Notes: generated from the letters alone by a model not told the origin. Counted from the stretch's first letter, positions 1 to 9,325 are shown. The stretch: DNA of 64,000 nt from Telluria aromaticivorans (GCF_013003915.1 NZ_JABAIV010000011.1:22889-86888); one strand, 5' to 3'. Translations and numbers: made by a program.

Positions 1-2
1 GC

Positions 3-1514
3 GGCGGCGGTTTCATGGTGATCTACCTGGCCAGGGACAAGCGCGTGATCACCATCGATCATCGCGAAACCGCGCCCGCCAGCTTCACGCCGGCGGCCTT
101 CCTGGAAAACGGCAAGCCGGTCGACTTCGACACCGCGGTTGCCAGCGGCGCCTCGGTCGGCGTGCCGGGCACGGTGCGCGGCTGGCACGAGGCGCTGGAA
201 CGCTATGGCACGATGCGCTTCAGGCAGGTGCTGGCACCGGCGATCAAGGTGGCCGACAAGGGCTATACGGTGACTGAAATATTCAGTCATTTGACGGCCC
301 AAAATGAAAGAAAATTTCAGCTTTATGCGCCGACCAGTGCGCTCTACCTGCGCAAGGGCAAGGCGCTGCAGCCTGGCGCCCTCATCCGCAACCCGGGCAT
401 GGCCAGGGCCTACCGCGAGATCGCCTCTGGCGGCGTGGAAGCCTTCTATGAAGGCCCGATCGCTCGCGCCATCGTCGACGCCGTCAACAAACCGCCGCTC
501 GCACCCGGCAAGAGCGCACGCGCCGGCCGCATGACGATGGCGGATCTCGCCAACTACGAAGCGCGCATCCGCCAGCCGCTGCGCACGACCTACCGCGGCT
601 ACGAGATCTTTGGCATGCCGCTGCCGAGCAGCGGCGGCGCAACGGTCGCGCAAGCCCTCAACATTCTCGAGGGCTTCGATTTGAAGGGGATGCCGCGCGC
701 CAGGGCCGAGCACCTTTACCTGGAGGCGAGCCGCCTGGCCTTCGCCGACCGCAACGCCTACCTGGCCGACCCGGAATACATCGACGCGCCGGTCGCCGGC
801 ATCCTGTCGAAGGAGTACGCAGCGCAGCGCCGCAGCTTGATCGGCGCGCAGGCGGCGCGCAAGGTGAGCGCCGGCGACCCGTACTCCTACCAGAACGACC
901 AGAGCGTGCCGCTGCGCCCACCCGCTGTAAAAATGCAGCGCGAGAACGCGCACACCACGCACCTGACGGTGTCGGACAAGGACGGCAATGTCGTGTCCTA
1001 CACCTTCACCATCGAGTCCTGGGGCGGCAGCGGCATCGTGGTGCCGGGCTACGGCTTCTTGCTGAATAACGAATTGACCGATTTCGACTTTTCGGGCCCG
1101 CACCCGAACGTGCCGGAAGCCGGAAAACGCCCGCGCTCGAGCATGGCGCCGACCATTGCGCTCAAGGACGGCAAGCCCGCCTTCACCATCGGCAGCCCGG
1201 GCGGCTCGACCATCATCACGACGGTATTGCAGACGATCTTCAACTACATCGACCTCGGCATGCCGATGGACCAGGCGCTGGATGCGCCGCGCCTGTCCGA
1301 GTGCAACTGCGAGGCGACTTCGATCGAGCCGGGCTTCGCCGGCAGCGAGCAGGCGCGCGCGCTGGAGAAGTTCGGGCACCGCTGGGACGCGGCGGTGGAG
1401 GAAATCGGCGCGGCCAATGCGCTGGTGTTCAACCCGGACGGCACGGTGACGGCCGTGAGCGAGGGCAAGCGCCACGGGGTCGGCTCGGCGCTGGTGCAGC
1501 GGCGCGGGCATTGA
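3..1514 (+). CDS. ggt: Gamma-glutamyltransferase, 5' end outside window
   Basis: An Ntn-hydrolase that cleaves glutathione and other gamma-glutamyl compounds, normally in the periplasm, as an autoprocessed proenzyme. The frame is open from base 3 and begins with a GGGF stretch typical of the conserved GIGGGGF region, so the N-terminus with its signal peptide lies upstream. The autoprocessing site is visible as HTTHLTV; the first Thr (codon at 954) is the expected nucleophile. Downstream come NNELTDF, PRSSMAPTI and GSPGGSTIITT, the oxyanion and gamma-glutamate binding segments of the small subunit. The full small subunit is present and no frameshift is seen. Only the true start is unknown. Confidence 0.93.
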   Translation, partial: GGGFMVIYLARDKRVITIDHRETAPASFTPAAFLENGKPVDFDTAVASGASVGVPGTVRGWHEALERYGTMRFRQVLAPAIKVADKGYTVTEIFSHLTAQNERKFQLYAPTSALYLRKGKALQPGALIRNPGMARAYREIASGGVEAFYEGPIARAIVDAVNKPPLAPGKSARAGRMTMADLANYEARIRQPLRTTYRGYEIFGMPLPSSGGATVAQALNILEGFDLKGMPRARAEHLYLEASRLAFADRNAYLADPEYIDAPVAGILSKEYAAQRRSLIGAQAARKVSAGDPYSYQNDQSVPLRPPAVKMQRENAHTTHLTVSDKDGNVVSYTFTIESWGGSGIVVPGYGFLLNNELTDFDFSGPHPNVPEAGKRPRSSMAPTIALKDGKPAFTIGSPGGSTIITTVLQTIFNYIDLGMPMDQALDAPRLSECNCEATSIEPGFAGSEQARALEKFGHRWDAAVEEIGAANALVFNPDGTVTAVSEGKRHGVGSALVQRRGH

Positions 1515-1600
1515 GCAAGGCGATTCGCGGGCGCGGTGAGTTTTCGTGACCCTGTGGACGGACTCGATGGCTATACTCATCGGTTTCCCCTGGAGACCTC

Positions 1601-2140
1601 ATGAAATCGATACTCGCCGCAAGCGCACTGGCCCTCGGCCTTTTGCTGGCCACGCCGCCAGCCCTGGCCCAAGCGCCGGCCGCCGACAAGCAGCAGATCG
1701 ACGCCATCGTCGAGACCTTCCGCACCTCGATCATCAAGAAGGACACGGCCGCCTTCATGCAGCTGTTCCTGCATGAGGCCATCACCTGGACCGGGGTGGT
1801 CACCGACACGAGCATCGAGCGCCTGTACGCCAACCGTCCGGATCCCAAGCTGAAGCGGCCCGCGAAATACAGGAACAGCTCCCCGCGCAAGTTCATCGAG
1901 AACATCGCCAAGGACCACGAGCAGATTGAGGAAACCTTCGCCAACCTGCGCATCGACGGCGACGGCGACGTGGCCCAGGTCTGGTTCGACTACAGCTTCG
2001 TTGCGAGCGACTACAAGCAGAACTGGGGCAAGGAAAGCTGGCAGCTGGTGCGCACCGACGCCGGCTGGAAGATCGCCGCCGTGGTGTGGTCGATGGAATT
2101 CAATCCGGTGCCGCCCGCGCCGAAAAGCAGCGTGAAATAA
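1601..2140 (+). CDS. Secreted NTF2-like (SnoaL/DUF4440-type) protein
   Basis: A 179-residue protein with a clear Sec signal peptide: MKSIL, a hydrophobic stretch, and a likely cut after ALA-QA near residue 24. The remainder has the pattern of a cone-shaped NTF2-like fold: an initial helix (IDAIVETFRTSIIKKD), a mid-domain with Trp-rich strands and a closing strand DAGWKIAAVVWSMEF. Such proteins bind small ligands or act as enzymes; no substrate can be read here. It stands alone between ggt and a BASS transporter. Fold assignment is inferred from pattern only. Confidence 0.75.
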   Translation: MKSILAASALALGLLLATPPALAQAPAADKQQIDAIVETFRTSIIKKDTAAFMQLFLHEAITWTGVVTDTSIERLYANRPDPKLKRPAKYRNSSPRKFIENIAKDHEQIEETFANLRIDGDGDVAQVWFDYSFVASDYKQNWGKESWQLVRTDAGWKIAAVVWSMEFNPVPPAPKSSVK

Positions 2141-2270
2141 GGCTGCCTGCGCATCCCGACGGCTGGTTTCGCGGCCGCCTGTTGCACTACACTGTCGTCA
2201 CGGCTGGCAGCGCGCCACAGCTCGCGGCGCTGTGCCCGACCGCACATACCAACAATAACGGAGACAACGC

Positions 2271-3161
2271 ATGAGCAACTTCATTACCCTGTTGCCCACC
2301 CTCTTGATCGCGGCGCTCGCGCTGATCATGTTCGGGCTGGGCCTGTCCCTCACCCTTGGCGACTTCCGCCGCCTGCTTGGCCACCCGAAGGCCGTCATCC
2401 TCGCGCTGGTGCTGCAGGCGGCCGTGCTGCCGGCGATCTGCTACGGCCTGATCGTGCTGCTGGACGTGGCGCCGATCTACGCGGTCGGCCTGATGCTGCT
2501 TGCGGCTTCGCCGGGCGGCGTGTCGGCCAACCTGTTCAGCCACCTGTTCGGCGGTAACGTGGCGATGAACATCTCGCTCACCGCGATCAACACGGTGCTG
2601 TCGATCGTCAGCCTTCCGCTGATCGCCAATTTCGCGATCGACACCTTCGCCAAGAGCGGCCAGGTGGTGCCGATGCAGACCGGGAAGGTGATCGAGGTGA
2701 TCGGCATCGTCCTGGTCCCGGTGGCCATCGGCATGCTGGTGAAAAGCCGGGCGCCCGATTTTGCCGCACGCATGGACAAGCCGATGAAGCGCTTCTCGAT
2801 GGCCGTGCTGGCCGCGCTGGCGGTGGTGGCGATCGCCAAGGAATGGGACGCGCTGGTGGTTTCCTTCGCCTCGATCGGCCTGGCGGTCATCCTCTTCAAC
2901 ATCGCCAGCCTGGGCCTGGGCTACACCGTGCCGCGCATGATGGGCCTGGACAAGCCGAACGCCATCGCGATCGGCTACGAGATCGGCATCCACAATTCGA
3001 CGCTGGCGATTTTCGTGGCGGTGTCGGTGCTGGGCGACTTCCAGCTGATGCTGCCGGCGGCGATCTACTCGGTCAGCATGTACGTGTTTGCGACTGCCTT
3101 CGGGTTGATCGTGCTGGGCAAGAAGCGGCACGCCGGCGCGGCGGCGCCGACGTCTGCCTGA
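2271..3161 (+). CDS. Bile acid:sodium symporter (BASS) family transporter
   Basis: A 296-residue inner-membrane protein with about nine or ten hydrophobic segments. The pattern matches the BASS family: an early GLGLSLTLGDF segment, the crossover region LLAASPGGVSANLFSHLFGGN (residues about 76-96), and a second repeat near GYEIGIHNSTLAIFVA. BASS members move organic anions such as bile acids, pantoate or 2-keto acids with sodium; the substrate here is unknown. A good ribosome site (ggaga) precedes the ATG. It converges on the ABC permease gene with a gap of only 9 bases. Confidence 0.88.
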   Translation: MSNFITLLPTLLIAALALIMFGLGLSLTLGDFRRLLGHPKAVILALVLQAAVLPAICYGLIVLLDVAPIYAVGLMLLAASPGGVSANLFSHLFGGNVAMNISLTAINTVLSIVSLPLIANFAIDTFAKSGQVVPMQTGKVIEVIGIVLVPVAIGMLVKSRAPDFAARMDKPMKRFSMAVLAALAVVAIAKEWDALVVSFASIGLAVILFNIASLGLGYTVPRMMGLDKPNAIAIGYEIGIHNSTLAIFVAVSVLGDFQLMLPAAIYSVSMYVFATAFGLIVLGKKRHAGAAAPTSA

Positions 3162-3170
3162 GCATACAAC

Positions 3171-4586
3171 TTAGTCCATCCGCCGCGCCGGAAAGGCAAA
3201 CGGCGAAGCGTCCATCATGCGCAATCCGCGCATGACGGCGACCGCCGCGATCGCAAGGCTGGCGACCGCCGCAACCGGCATCGCCGGCAGCCCGCTCACG
3301 GCCCGGAGCGCAAATCCGAAGGCGATGCTTGCGCCGATCGACGCTCCCAGCAATACCAGTGGCCCGAGCACGGTGGACGGCGCACGTAGGGCGTGATTGC
3401 GCAGTGGGGCCTCCATGATCGGCAGTGCCAGGCAGCAAATGCTGGCCACTCGTGCCAGCGTGGCCGCATCCGCCCCGCCCAGCGCAGCCAGCAGCAGGGC
3501 TGTGCCCGTGGCCAATGCCCAGCCCATGAACGCCTGCAGCAGCAAGCTTCGGCCCAGGTGATGGTTGAATGGCGCCTGCGCCCCCGGCATCGCGGGGGCC
3601 AGCCGCACGAGTGCCTGCTCATCCGGATACGCGCCCACCAACTCGTTCAGGCGCAAAGTGGTCGCGACGGGAAGGAACATCAGGGTGGACGCAAAGAGCC
3701 AGCCGATATCCCTCACCGCCTCCCCGCCTGTGCGCCATGTGGTGAAGATGGCCAGGACGAGCAAAACGCCGGCAAACAGTCCCAGCCCCAGCAGCAGCTC
3801 GCCGAAGTGATGGGCCGGACCGAGCGCATGCAGCACCAGCCGGCGGCTATCGCGGCGTGCGCAATCGCGGCGCAGCGAAGCGGCATACCAGCCCCTGCTT
3901 TGTGCGCCGGCTAGCGCCTGCAGCATCGGATCAGGCTTGCCAGGTTCGGCAATGATGCGGACGCGCCGTTCGATCATGCGCCAATGGCGGTCTCCTCCTT
4001 CGGGAAAAATCGCGCGTACCGCCACGGCGATCAACCCGCCACAGGCGAGCAGTACCAATGCCACGATCGATGGAGGGGACAAGGTCGCGTGGGCCGATTC
4101 CGACAGGTCACCGAGGAAGACCGCGCCAACGCACGCTACGAGGATCATCGCTCCGCCAGCCTGGTGCCCTGCCGCGCTCAGGGCGCTGCCGACCGTGCAG
4201 AGCATGATCCAGAGCAGCCACATGCCAACTGTTCCATTGCTTGCATATGCGGTCAGGGCAATGCCCGCCATCGCGACGAACCATACCAGGCAGGCCAGTT
4301 CAACCAGGCGCCGCCGCACTCCCGGAACCAGCTTGGCGTTTGCTGGTGAATTGAGTTTGAGGGCGCCCGGTATGAAGCGCCATGTCCACGTCACCAGGAC
4401 CACGCCCCATGCCATGCACCAGGCCAGTACCATTGTGGCTCCCAGGCCTTGCACGTACCAGACTGGGGCGCCGATAGCGATGGCGATGAACAAACCGCCC
4501 CAGCGCACGATCCCGGAATCGAATGCACTGGTATGCGACAAGGCCGCGCGCCACAACACGCGATAGTCATTCACCCGCGCGTTCAT
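3171..4586 (-). CDS. Multi-spanning membrane protein, probable ABC transporter membrane subunit
   Basis: A 471-residue protein with about ten hydrophobic segments, in two blocks separated by a cytoplasmic stretch around residues 200-270 (many Arg and His). No family motif was recognised. Its start overlaps the stop of the preceding ATPase gene by four bases, and that gene overlaps a GntR-type regulator, so it is almost surely the membrane partner of the ATPase. YtrA-type operons usually encode such poorly conserved membrane subunits. Export of a lipid or peptide toxicant is possible but not shown. Confidence 0.7.
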   Translation of the reverse strand: MNARVNDYRVLWRAALSHTSAFDSGIVRWGGLFIAIAIGAPVWYVQGLGATMVLAWCMAWGVVLVTWTWRFIPGALKLNSPANAKLVPGVRRRLVELACLVWFVAMAGIALTAYASNGTVGMWLLWIMLCTVGSALSAAGHQAGGAMILVACVGAVFLGDLSESAHATLSPPSIVALVLLACGGLIAVAVRAIFPEGGDRHWRMIERRVRIIAEPGKPDPMLQALAGAQSRGWYAASLRRDCARRDSRRLVLHALGPAHHFGELLLGLGLFAGVLLVLAIFTTWRTGGEAVRDIGWLFASTLMFLPVATTLRLNELVGAYPDEQALVRLAPAMPGAQAPFNHHLGRSLLLQAFMGWALATGTALLLAALGGADAATLARVASICCLALPIMEAPLRNHALRAPSTVLGPLVLLGASIGASIAFGFALRAVSGLPAMPVAAVASLAIAAVAVMRGLRMMDASPFAFPARRMD

Positions 4587-5332
4587 TGCGTCACCTTGAT
4601 GAACAGGTCTTCCAGGCTGACCGGCTCGGCCAGCTGGCCGCCCACCGCGCCGCGCGCGCCCTCGAGCAGGTCGTCGAGCGGGCCTTGCAGCGTGATGCGG
4701 CCGTCCTTGAGGAAGGCGACGTCCAGCGCCACCCGTTCCAGGTCGGTCAGGATGTGGGTCGAGAACACCACCGTGGTGCCGCGCTCGATGACGCCGTCCA
4801 CCAGTTCGGCCAGGAAGGCACGCCGGCCGGCTGGGTCGAGCGCGGATACCGGCTCGTCCAGCACCAGCAGTTCCGGGTCATGCGCCAGTGCGCGGATGAT
4901 CGACAGGCGCTGCTGCTCGCCGCCCGAGAGCCGCCCGATCGGCTTGTTCAGCATCAGGGCATTGAAGCCCCAGCGCTCGAGCAGCGCGTCGACCTTGACC
5001 GCGTTCCAGCGCGGGTACATGGCCTTGAAATAGTCCAGCAGCTGCAGCGGCGTCATCCACTCGAACAGCCCGGACTTCTGCGGCACGTAGCCGACGCGGG
5101 CACGGGTGGCGTCGGACAGCGCGGCGACGTCTTCGCCGAACAGGCGCACGCTGCCGCCATCGAGTTCGCGCAGGCCGAGCAGGCATTCCATCAGCGTGGA
5201 TTTACCGGCGCCGTTGCGCCCTAACAGGCCGATGACCTGGCCCTGCTGGATTTGCCAGTCAAGGCCGCTCAGGACGATGGCGCTGCCAAAATACTTCGAT
5301 ACGTCGCGCATCTGGATGATGGGTGCGGTCAC
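4583..5332 (-). CDS. ABC transporter ATP-binding protein
   Basis: A 249-residue nucleotide-binding subunit. Walker A is GRNGAGKST, the signature is LSGGEQQR and Walker B is LLVLDEP, followed by the switch His in STHIL. It lacks any membrane segment, so it must pair with a separate membrane protein, which is the downstream gene that overlaps it by four bases. Upstream it overlaps the GntR regulator by four bases, giving a tightly coupled three-gene operon. Substrate unknown. Confidence 0.92.
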   Translation of the reverse strand: MTAPIIQMRDVSKYFGSAIVLSGLDWQIQQGQVIGLLGRNGAGKSTLMECLLGLRELDGGSVRLFGEDVAALSDATRARVGYVPQKSGLFEWMTPLQLLDYFKAMYPRWNAVKVDALLERWGFNALMLNKPIGRLSGGEQQRLSIIRALAHDPELLVLDEPVSALDPAGRRAFLAELVDGVIERGTTVVFSTHILTDLERVALDVAFLKDGRITLQGPLDDLLEGARGAVGGQLAEPVSLEDLFIKVTQ

Positions 5333-5727
5333 GATGCTTCCTTCAGGATGTGGGTGAAAAGGGCAAGGACGGTGTCGGGGTCGAGTTCCAGCTCGCGTGC
5401 CTCGCGCGCGGCGCGCTCCAGGGTCGGGCGCAGCAGGGCTTCACGGCCGGCGCTGCCCTGCGTGGCGCGCGGACGGTCGGCGACCATCATGCCCAGGCCG
5501 CGGCGGCGCTCGACCAGCCCCTCGACTTCGAGCAGTCCATAGGCCTTGGAGACGGTCATCGGGTTCACGGCCAGCGCCTGCGCGACATCGCGTACCGAGG
5601 GCAGCGCGTCGCCGGGGGTCATCTGGCCGCCGGCCACGAGGCGGCGGACCTGGTCGATCAGCTGGCGGTAGATCGGATCGGCCGAACCGGGCGTGATCGA
5701 AAACATCTGGGGTAAGTGGGTCGGCAT
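5329..5727 (-). CDS. GntR-family (YtrA subfamily) transcriptional regulator
   Basis: A short regulator of 132 residues: an N-terminal winged helix (PIYRQLIDQVRRLVAGG, then LPSVRDVAQALAVNPMTVSKAY) followed by a short helical tail only, which defines the YtrA subfamily that has no large effector domain. An ATG at 5727 was preferred over the GTG at 5766 because the GTG lies inside a perfect inverted repeat that looks like the operator. First gene of an operon with an ABC ATPase and a membrane subunit; YtrA regulators typically repress their own ABC operon. Confidence 0.88.
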   Translation of the reverse strand: MPTHLPQMFSITPGSADPIYRQLIDQVRRLVAGGQMTPGDALPSVRDVAQALAVNPMTVSKAYGLLEVEGLVERRRGLGMMVADRPRATQGSAGREALLRPTLERAAREARELELDPDTVLALFTHILKEAS

Positions 5728-5744
5728 GGGGCTTCTGCGTATAT

Positions 5745-5766
5745 GTGTATTAATTGAGTAATACAC
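5745..5766. promoter_or_regulatory. Probable GntR/YtrA operator (perfect inverted repeat)
   Basis: GTGTATTA (5745-5752), a 6-base spacer, then TAATACAC (5759-5766): a perfect 8-base inverted repeat 18 bases upstream of the chosen regulator start. Position, symmetry and AT content in GC-rich DNA fit an autoregulatory operator of the GntR protein just downstream. Confidence 0.7.
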
Positions 5767-5919
5767 TACGCTTGCTCCAATGAACCGTCAAGTCCTTCCC
5801 TGAATTTTATGCATCGAAGGTTTGGCCAGGTGCAACGAATTTATGACATCATCCTGCAGGCCGCATTAAGGTCTTGCACCAGCGTCGCCGCATTCCACAA
5901 CATCGAAGAAGAACAAGAT

Positions 5920-7830
5920 ATGCCGCCCAGCGCAGACACGGTCACCGGTTCCAGCGCGGAACTTCTCGCCAACCCGGAAGTACGCTTCAGGGAACTGTTC
6001 GAGCAGGCGCCGACCAGCTTCCAGCTCCTGACGCCGGCAGGCTATACGGTACGTGTCAACAAGGGCTGGGAGGAGCTCTGGCACATCTTCGAAGGCAGCC
6101 CGCTGTACCGCCACGTGCTGAGCACCGAATACAACGTCCTGCGCGACCCGCAGCTGCAGGCGGCGGGCATCACTCCCTATCTGGAACGCGCCATGGCCGG
6201 CGAGTCGGTCGCAGTGCCCGCCATGCTGTACGACACCGCCGCCCTTGGCCAGCCGGGGCGCGCGCGCTGGGTGACCTCGCGTGCCCACCCGATCAAGGAT
6301 AGCGAGGGCCGGATCGTCGAGGTCATGCTGATGCACGAGGATATTACCGACCGCGTGAACGCCGAAACCGTTCTGCGCGAGAGCGAACAGCGCTTCCGCT
6401 CGCTGGCGATGGCGACCTCGCAGATCATCTGGACCCATACCGGGGACGGCGCGATCACCGAGGATTCGCCGTCGTGGCGTGCCTTTACCGGGCAGACCTG
6501 CGAAGAGTTGAAGGAACACGGATTCTTTGGCGCGTTGCACCCGGATGACCGCGCACGCACCGAGCAGGTATGGACGCACTGCGTGGCGACACGTTCGGTG
6601 TACGAGACCACCTACCGCCTGCGCCGCGCCGATGGCGCCTACCGCTGGATGTCGGTCAAGGGCGTCCCGATCCTGGGGCCGGAAGGCGCCGTGCGCGAAT
6701 GGATCGGCGCCAACCGTGACATCCACGACAGCGTGATGGAACAGGAAGGACTGGCCCACAGCCTGGACCGCGAACAGCGCCAGTCGGCCCTGCTGGCCAA
6801 GGTTGCCGGCGCCGCGCGCACGCTGCAGACCATGCTCTCGAGCCGCAAGATTGCCGCTGCGCTGGAGCAGGAGGTATGCGCCATCCTTGGCGTCGGGCGG
6901 GCGACGGTGTCGCTGGGCGACGACGACGGCCAGGCGCAGCAGGACAACGAAGGAGCACCAGGCGCCCAGGGCGCGGTCTTGTCCGTGCCGCTGATCGACC
7001 GCAAGGGCCGGCAGTTCGGCCGGCTGCAGGTCGCCGGCAAGGCCGCGGGCGAATTCGAGGAGCAGGATGAAGCCATCCTGGTGCAGCTGGCCGCGATCGC
7101 GGCGGCCGGCTTCGACAATGCGCAGCTGTATGCATCGCTGCGCGAGCAGGACCGGCGCAAGGACGAATTCCTCGCCATGCTGGCGCACGAACTGCGCAAC
7201 CCGCTGGCGCCGATCGCCACCGCGGCCGAGCTGCTGAAGATGGCGGCCAGTCCGGACCACATCCGCTCCTCGAGCGAAGTGATCAGCCGGCAGGTGCGCC
7301 ATATGACCTCGCTGGTGGACGACCTGCTCGACGTCTCGCGCGTGACGCGCGGGCTGATCACGCTGGACAAGTCCCGGGTCGCCGTGGAGTCGCTGGTGTC
7401 CAGCGCGGTCGAGCAGTCGCGGCCCCTGGTCGCGGCGCGCGCGCACGCGCTGTCGGTCGAGATCTACGCCCCAGGCGCACAGGTCGACGGCGACGCGACG
7501 CGGCTGGTGCAGGTCATCACCAACCTGCTCAACAACGCCGCGAAATACACGCCGCGCGGCGGCACCATCCTGCTGCAGGTGGCGCGCCGCGATGCCGGCG
7601 TGGATATTTGCGTGACCGACAATGGCATCGGGATCGACGGCAGCTTGCTGCCACAAGTGTTCGACCTGTTCACCCAGGCCGAGCGCACGCCGGACCGCTC
7701 GCAGGGCGGATTGGGGATCGGCCTGGCGCTGGTGCGGAATATGGTGGCGCTGCACGGGGGTGAAGTGTGCGCGCGCAGCGAGGGGCTGGGGAAAGGTAGT
7801 ACGTTTACGGTGTCGCTGCCGCTGGCCTGA
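5920..7830 (+). CDS. PAS-PAS-GAF sensor histidine kinase
   Basis: A 636-residue soluble kinase with no signal peptide or membrane span. Order: a PAS domain from about residue 25 (FRELFEQAPTSFQLL), a second PAS/PAC domain ending in YRWMSVKGVPILG, a GAF-like domain in the middle, HisKA with the phospho-accepting His in LAHELRNPLAP, and HATPase_c with NNAAKYTPRG, DNGIGI and GLGIGLALV. No receiver domain is attached, so the partner regulator is elsewhere. Start: the ATG at 5920 (MPPSAD) is preceded by a purine-rich stretch; the frame stays open to 5809, but that extension looks non-coding. A REP element starts 5 bases after the stop. Confidence 0.9.
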   Translation: MPPSADTVTGSSAELLANPEVRFRELFEQAPTSFQLLTPAGYTVRVNKGWEELWHIFEGSPLYRHVLSTEYNVLRDPQLQAAGITPYLERAMAGESVAVPAMLYDTAALGQPGRARWVTSRAHPIKDSEGRIVEVMLMHEDITDRVNAETVLRESEQRFRSLAMATSQIIWTHTGDGAITEDSPSWRAFTGQTCEELKEHGFFGALHPDDRARTEQVWTHCVATRSVYETTYRLRRADGAYRWMSVKGVPILGPEGAVREWIGANRDIHDSVMEQEGLAHSLDREQRQSALLAKVAGAARTLQTMLSSRKIAAALEQEVCAILGVGRATVSLGDDDGQAQQDNEGAPGAQGAVLSVPLIDRKGRQFGRLQVAGKAAGEFEEQDEAILVQLAAIAAAGFDNAQLYASLREQDRRKDEFLAMLAHELRNPLAPIATAAELLKMAASPDHIRSSSEVISRQVRHMTSLVDDLLDVSRVTRGLITLDKSRVAVESLVSSAVEQSRPLVAARAHALSVEIYAPGAQVDGDATRLVQVITNLLNNAAKYTPRGGTILLQVARRDAGVDICVTDNGIGIDGSLLPQVFDLFTQAERTPDRSQGGLGIGLALVRNMVALHGGEVCARSEGLGKGSTFTVSLPLA

Positions 7831-7835
7831 GACTC

Positions 7836-7941
7836 GTAGGGTGGGCGGGTTTCCCGCCCGCGCGTTCAATCGGTGGTTGAAAATCGGCGCGTCACATCAA
7901 ACGTGATTTGAACGCGTGGGCAAGGAACTTGCCCACCCTAC
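7836..7941. repeat. REP-like element copy 1 (paired inverted arms)
   Basis: Left arm GTAGGGTGGGCGGG..CCCGCCCG then GCGTTCAA (7836-7869); right arm TTTGAACGCGTGGGC..GCCCACCCTAC (7907-7941). Each arm forms its own hairpin and the two arms are inverted to each other. It lies between convergent genes. Confidence 0.9.
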
Positions 7942-7983
7942 GATCCAACAATATGCCGATCGAGCGATTCTCTTAGCAACGCA

Positions 7984-8014
7984 CGAAAAAAGAGCCGGGC
8001 AAGCCCGGCTCTCT
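7984..8014 (-). terminator. Rho-independent terminator of the terD-like gene
   Basis: Read on the minus strand, a 10-bp stem (AGAGCCGGGC / GCCCGGCTCT, 2-base loop) is followed by a run of T. It sits 17 bases after the stop of the 8031 gene. Confidence 0.85.
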
Positions 8015-8030
8015 TTACGTCTGCTACAGA

Positions 8031-8615
8031 TTACAGGTGCGGCGTAATCAGCGGCATCAGGTCGTCGAACGTACGGCCCGAGCCGTTTTCGCCGATCGCG
8101 TGCATCTTCCACTCGCCGCCATGGCGGTACAGCTTGGCCATGATCTGCGCGGTGTGCGAACCTTGCACCGACAGGTTGAAGCGCGCCACTTCCTGGTTGT
8201 TGCCGGCGTTGATCAGGCGGCAGTAGGCGTTTTCGACGGTCGAGAAGTTCTGGCCGGTGAAGCTGTTCACCGTGAAGACCAGCGACTTCACCGTGGCCGG
8301 GACGCGCCCCAGGTCGACCGAGATCTGCTCGTCGTCGCCGTCGCCGGCGCCGGTGCGGTTGTCGCCGGTGTGGGTGATGCTGCCGTCCTTGCTTTTCAGC
8401 TGGCGGAACCAGACGGTATCCACCGGGCGGTTCGATTCATCGAACATCACGACCGATGCGTCGAGGTCGACCGCGTCGCCCTTGCCGCCGCCGAAGCCGA
8501 AGAAGCCCTTCGACTTGGCCACATCCCAGCCCAGGCCCATGGTCACGCGCGACATTGCGCCGCCGGCTTCCTTGTCGAGCGAGATCTTCTGGCCTTTTTG
8601 CAGATTAACTGACAT
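8031..8615 (-). CDS. TerD-family stress protein
   Basis: A 194-residue member of the TerD/TerE/TerZ/CABP family, cytoplasmic proteins linked to tellurite resistance, phage and oxidative stress, with Ca2+-binding loops. Seen: start MSVNLQKGQKISLDK, then VTMGLGWD, DLDASVVMFD, the acidic metal-binding stretch THTGDNRTGAGDGDDEQI, and the C-terminal YRHGGEWKMHAIGE. ATG at 8615 was chosen for its strong AAAGGAG ribosome site; the frame stays open further upstream without coding character. Together with the AIM24-like gene upstream and another TerD-family gene it forms a same-strand run. Confidence 0.93.
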   Translation of the reverse strand: MSVNLQKGQKISLDKEAGGAMSRVTMGLGWDVAKSKGFFGFGGGKGDAVDLDASVVMFDESNRPVDTVWFRQLKSKDGSITHTGDNRTGAGDGDDEQISVDLGRVPATVKSLVFTVNSFTGQNFSTVENAYCRLINAGNNQEVARFNLSVQGSHTAQIMAKLYRHGGEWKMHAIGENGSGRTFDDLMPLITPHL

Positions 8616-8629
8616 ATCTATTTTCTCCT

Positions 8630-9325
8630 TTAGCGCGCAGGCTGCTGCATCCAGGCTTTGAATGCATTGCGGTTGCGCGAACATACGTAGACCTTACCTT
8701 TGCCCGAGAAGCGCAATACCATGCCCTCGCCGCTGGTCTGGCTGTTGATCAGGTTACCCAGGAAGCCGCCGCTGGTGCCGGTCGTGATCGAGATCTCGTA
8801 GCGCAGTGTGCTGTCCCAGCACACCACGTGGGCGTTATCGATGATCGCGTCCTTGCCCGGCTCGACGTCCAGCACCGACATCGACCCGAAACCCGACACC
8901 ACCACCTGGCCGCTGCCGCCCGTCTCGGTGACGAAGAAGCCGCCACTTTGCGCGAACAGGGCATTGCCGATGTTCTGGGTGCGCACCTTCAGCTCGACGC
9001 CGTTGGTGGCCGCGACGAAGGCGCCGTCGCTGATGATGTAGTTGTTCGGGCCGACGTCGACCACCTGCATCGCGCCCGGCAGGGTCGGCGACAGCAGGCA
9101 GTCGCCATCGCCGCGGGTCGCCTCGATGTGCTGCTGGAAGAACGACTCGCCGTTGGCGAAGGTGCGCATCAGCGCGCTGCCGAGGCCACCCTTCATCTTG
9201 CCCTTCAGGTCGAGCGTTGATTCCATCATCACCATCGCATCCGACTCGCAATAGATGGTTTCGCCGCGTCGCATCGAGACATGCAGGAAGGGATCGACAT
9301 CCCCGGTCACGGTAAATACTGGCAT
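8630..9325 (-). CDS. TIGR00266/AIM24-family protein
   Basis: A 231-residue protein of the AIM24 (TIGR00266) family, whose bacterial members form a beta-prism fold and often sit beside TerD genes. Seen: FLHVSMRRGETIYCESDAM at the N-terminus, repeated glycine-rich beta segments (GGFFVTETGGSGQVVVSGFG) and the closing LRFSGKGKVYVCSRN. No signal peptide. It is 15 bases upstream of the terD-like gene at 8031 and 69 bases downstream of the second TerD gene, so one transcript is likely. The molecular function of the bacterial family is not established. Confidence 0.85.
   Translation of the reverse strand: MPVFTVTGDVDPFLHVSMRRGETIYCESDAMVMMESTLDLKGKMKGGLGSALMRTFANGESFFQQHIEATRGDGDCLLSPTLPGAMQVVDVGPNNYIISDGAFVAATNGVELKVRTQNIGNALFAQSGGFFVTETGGSGQVVVSGFGSMSVLDVEPGKDAIIDNAHVVCWDSTLRYEISITTGTSGGFLGNLINSQTSGEGMVLRFSGKGKVYVCSRNRNAFKAWMQQPAR

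Noticed and set aside
5866..7869. 667-codon minus-strand open frame opposite the histidine kinase
   Set aside because: Antisense shadow: the plus strand encodes clear PAS, GAF, HisKA and HATPase motifs; the minus product has no recognisable domain and is His/Arg/Gln-rich as such shadows are.
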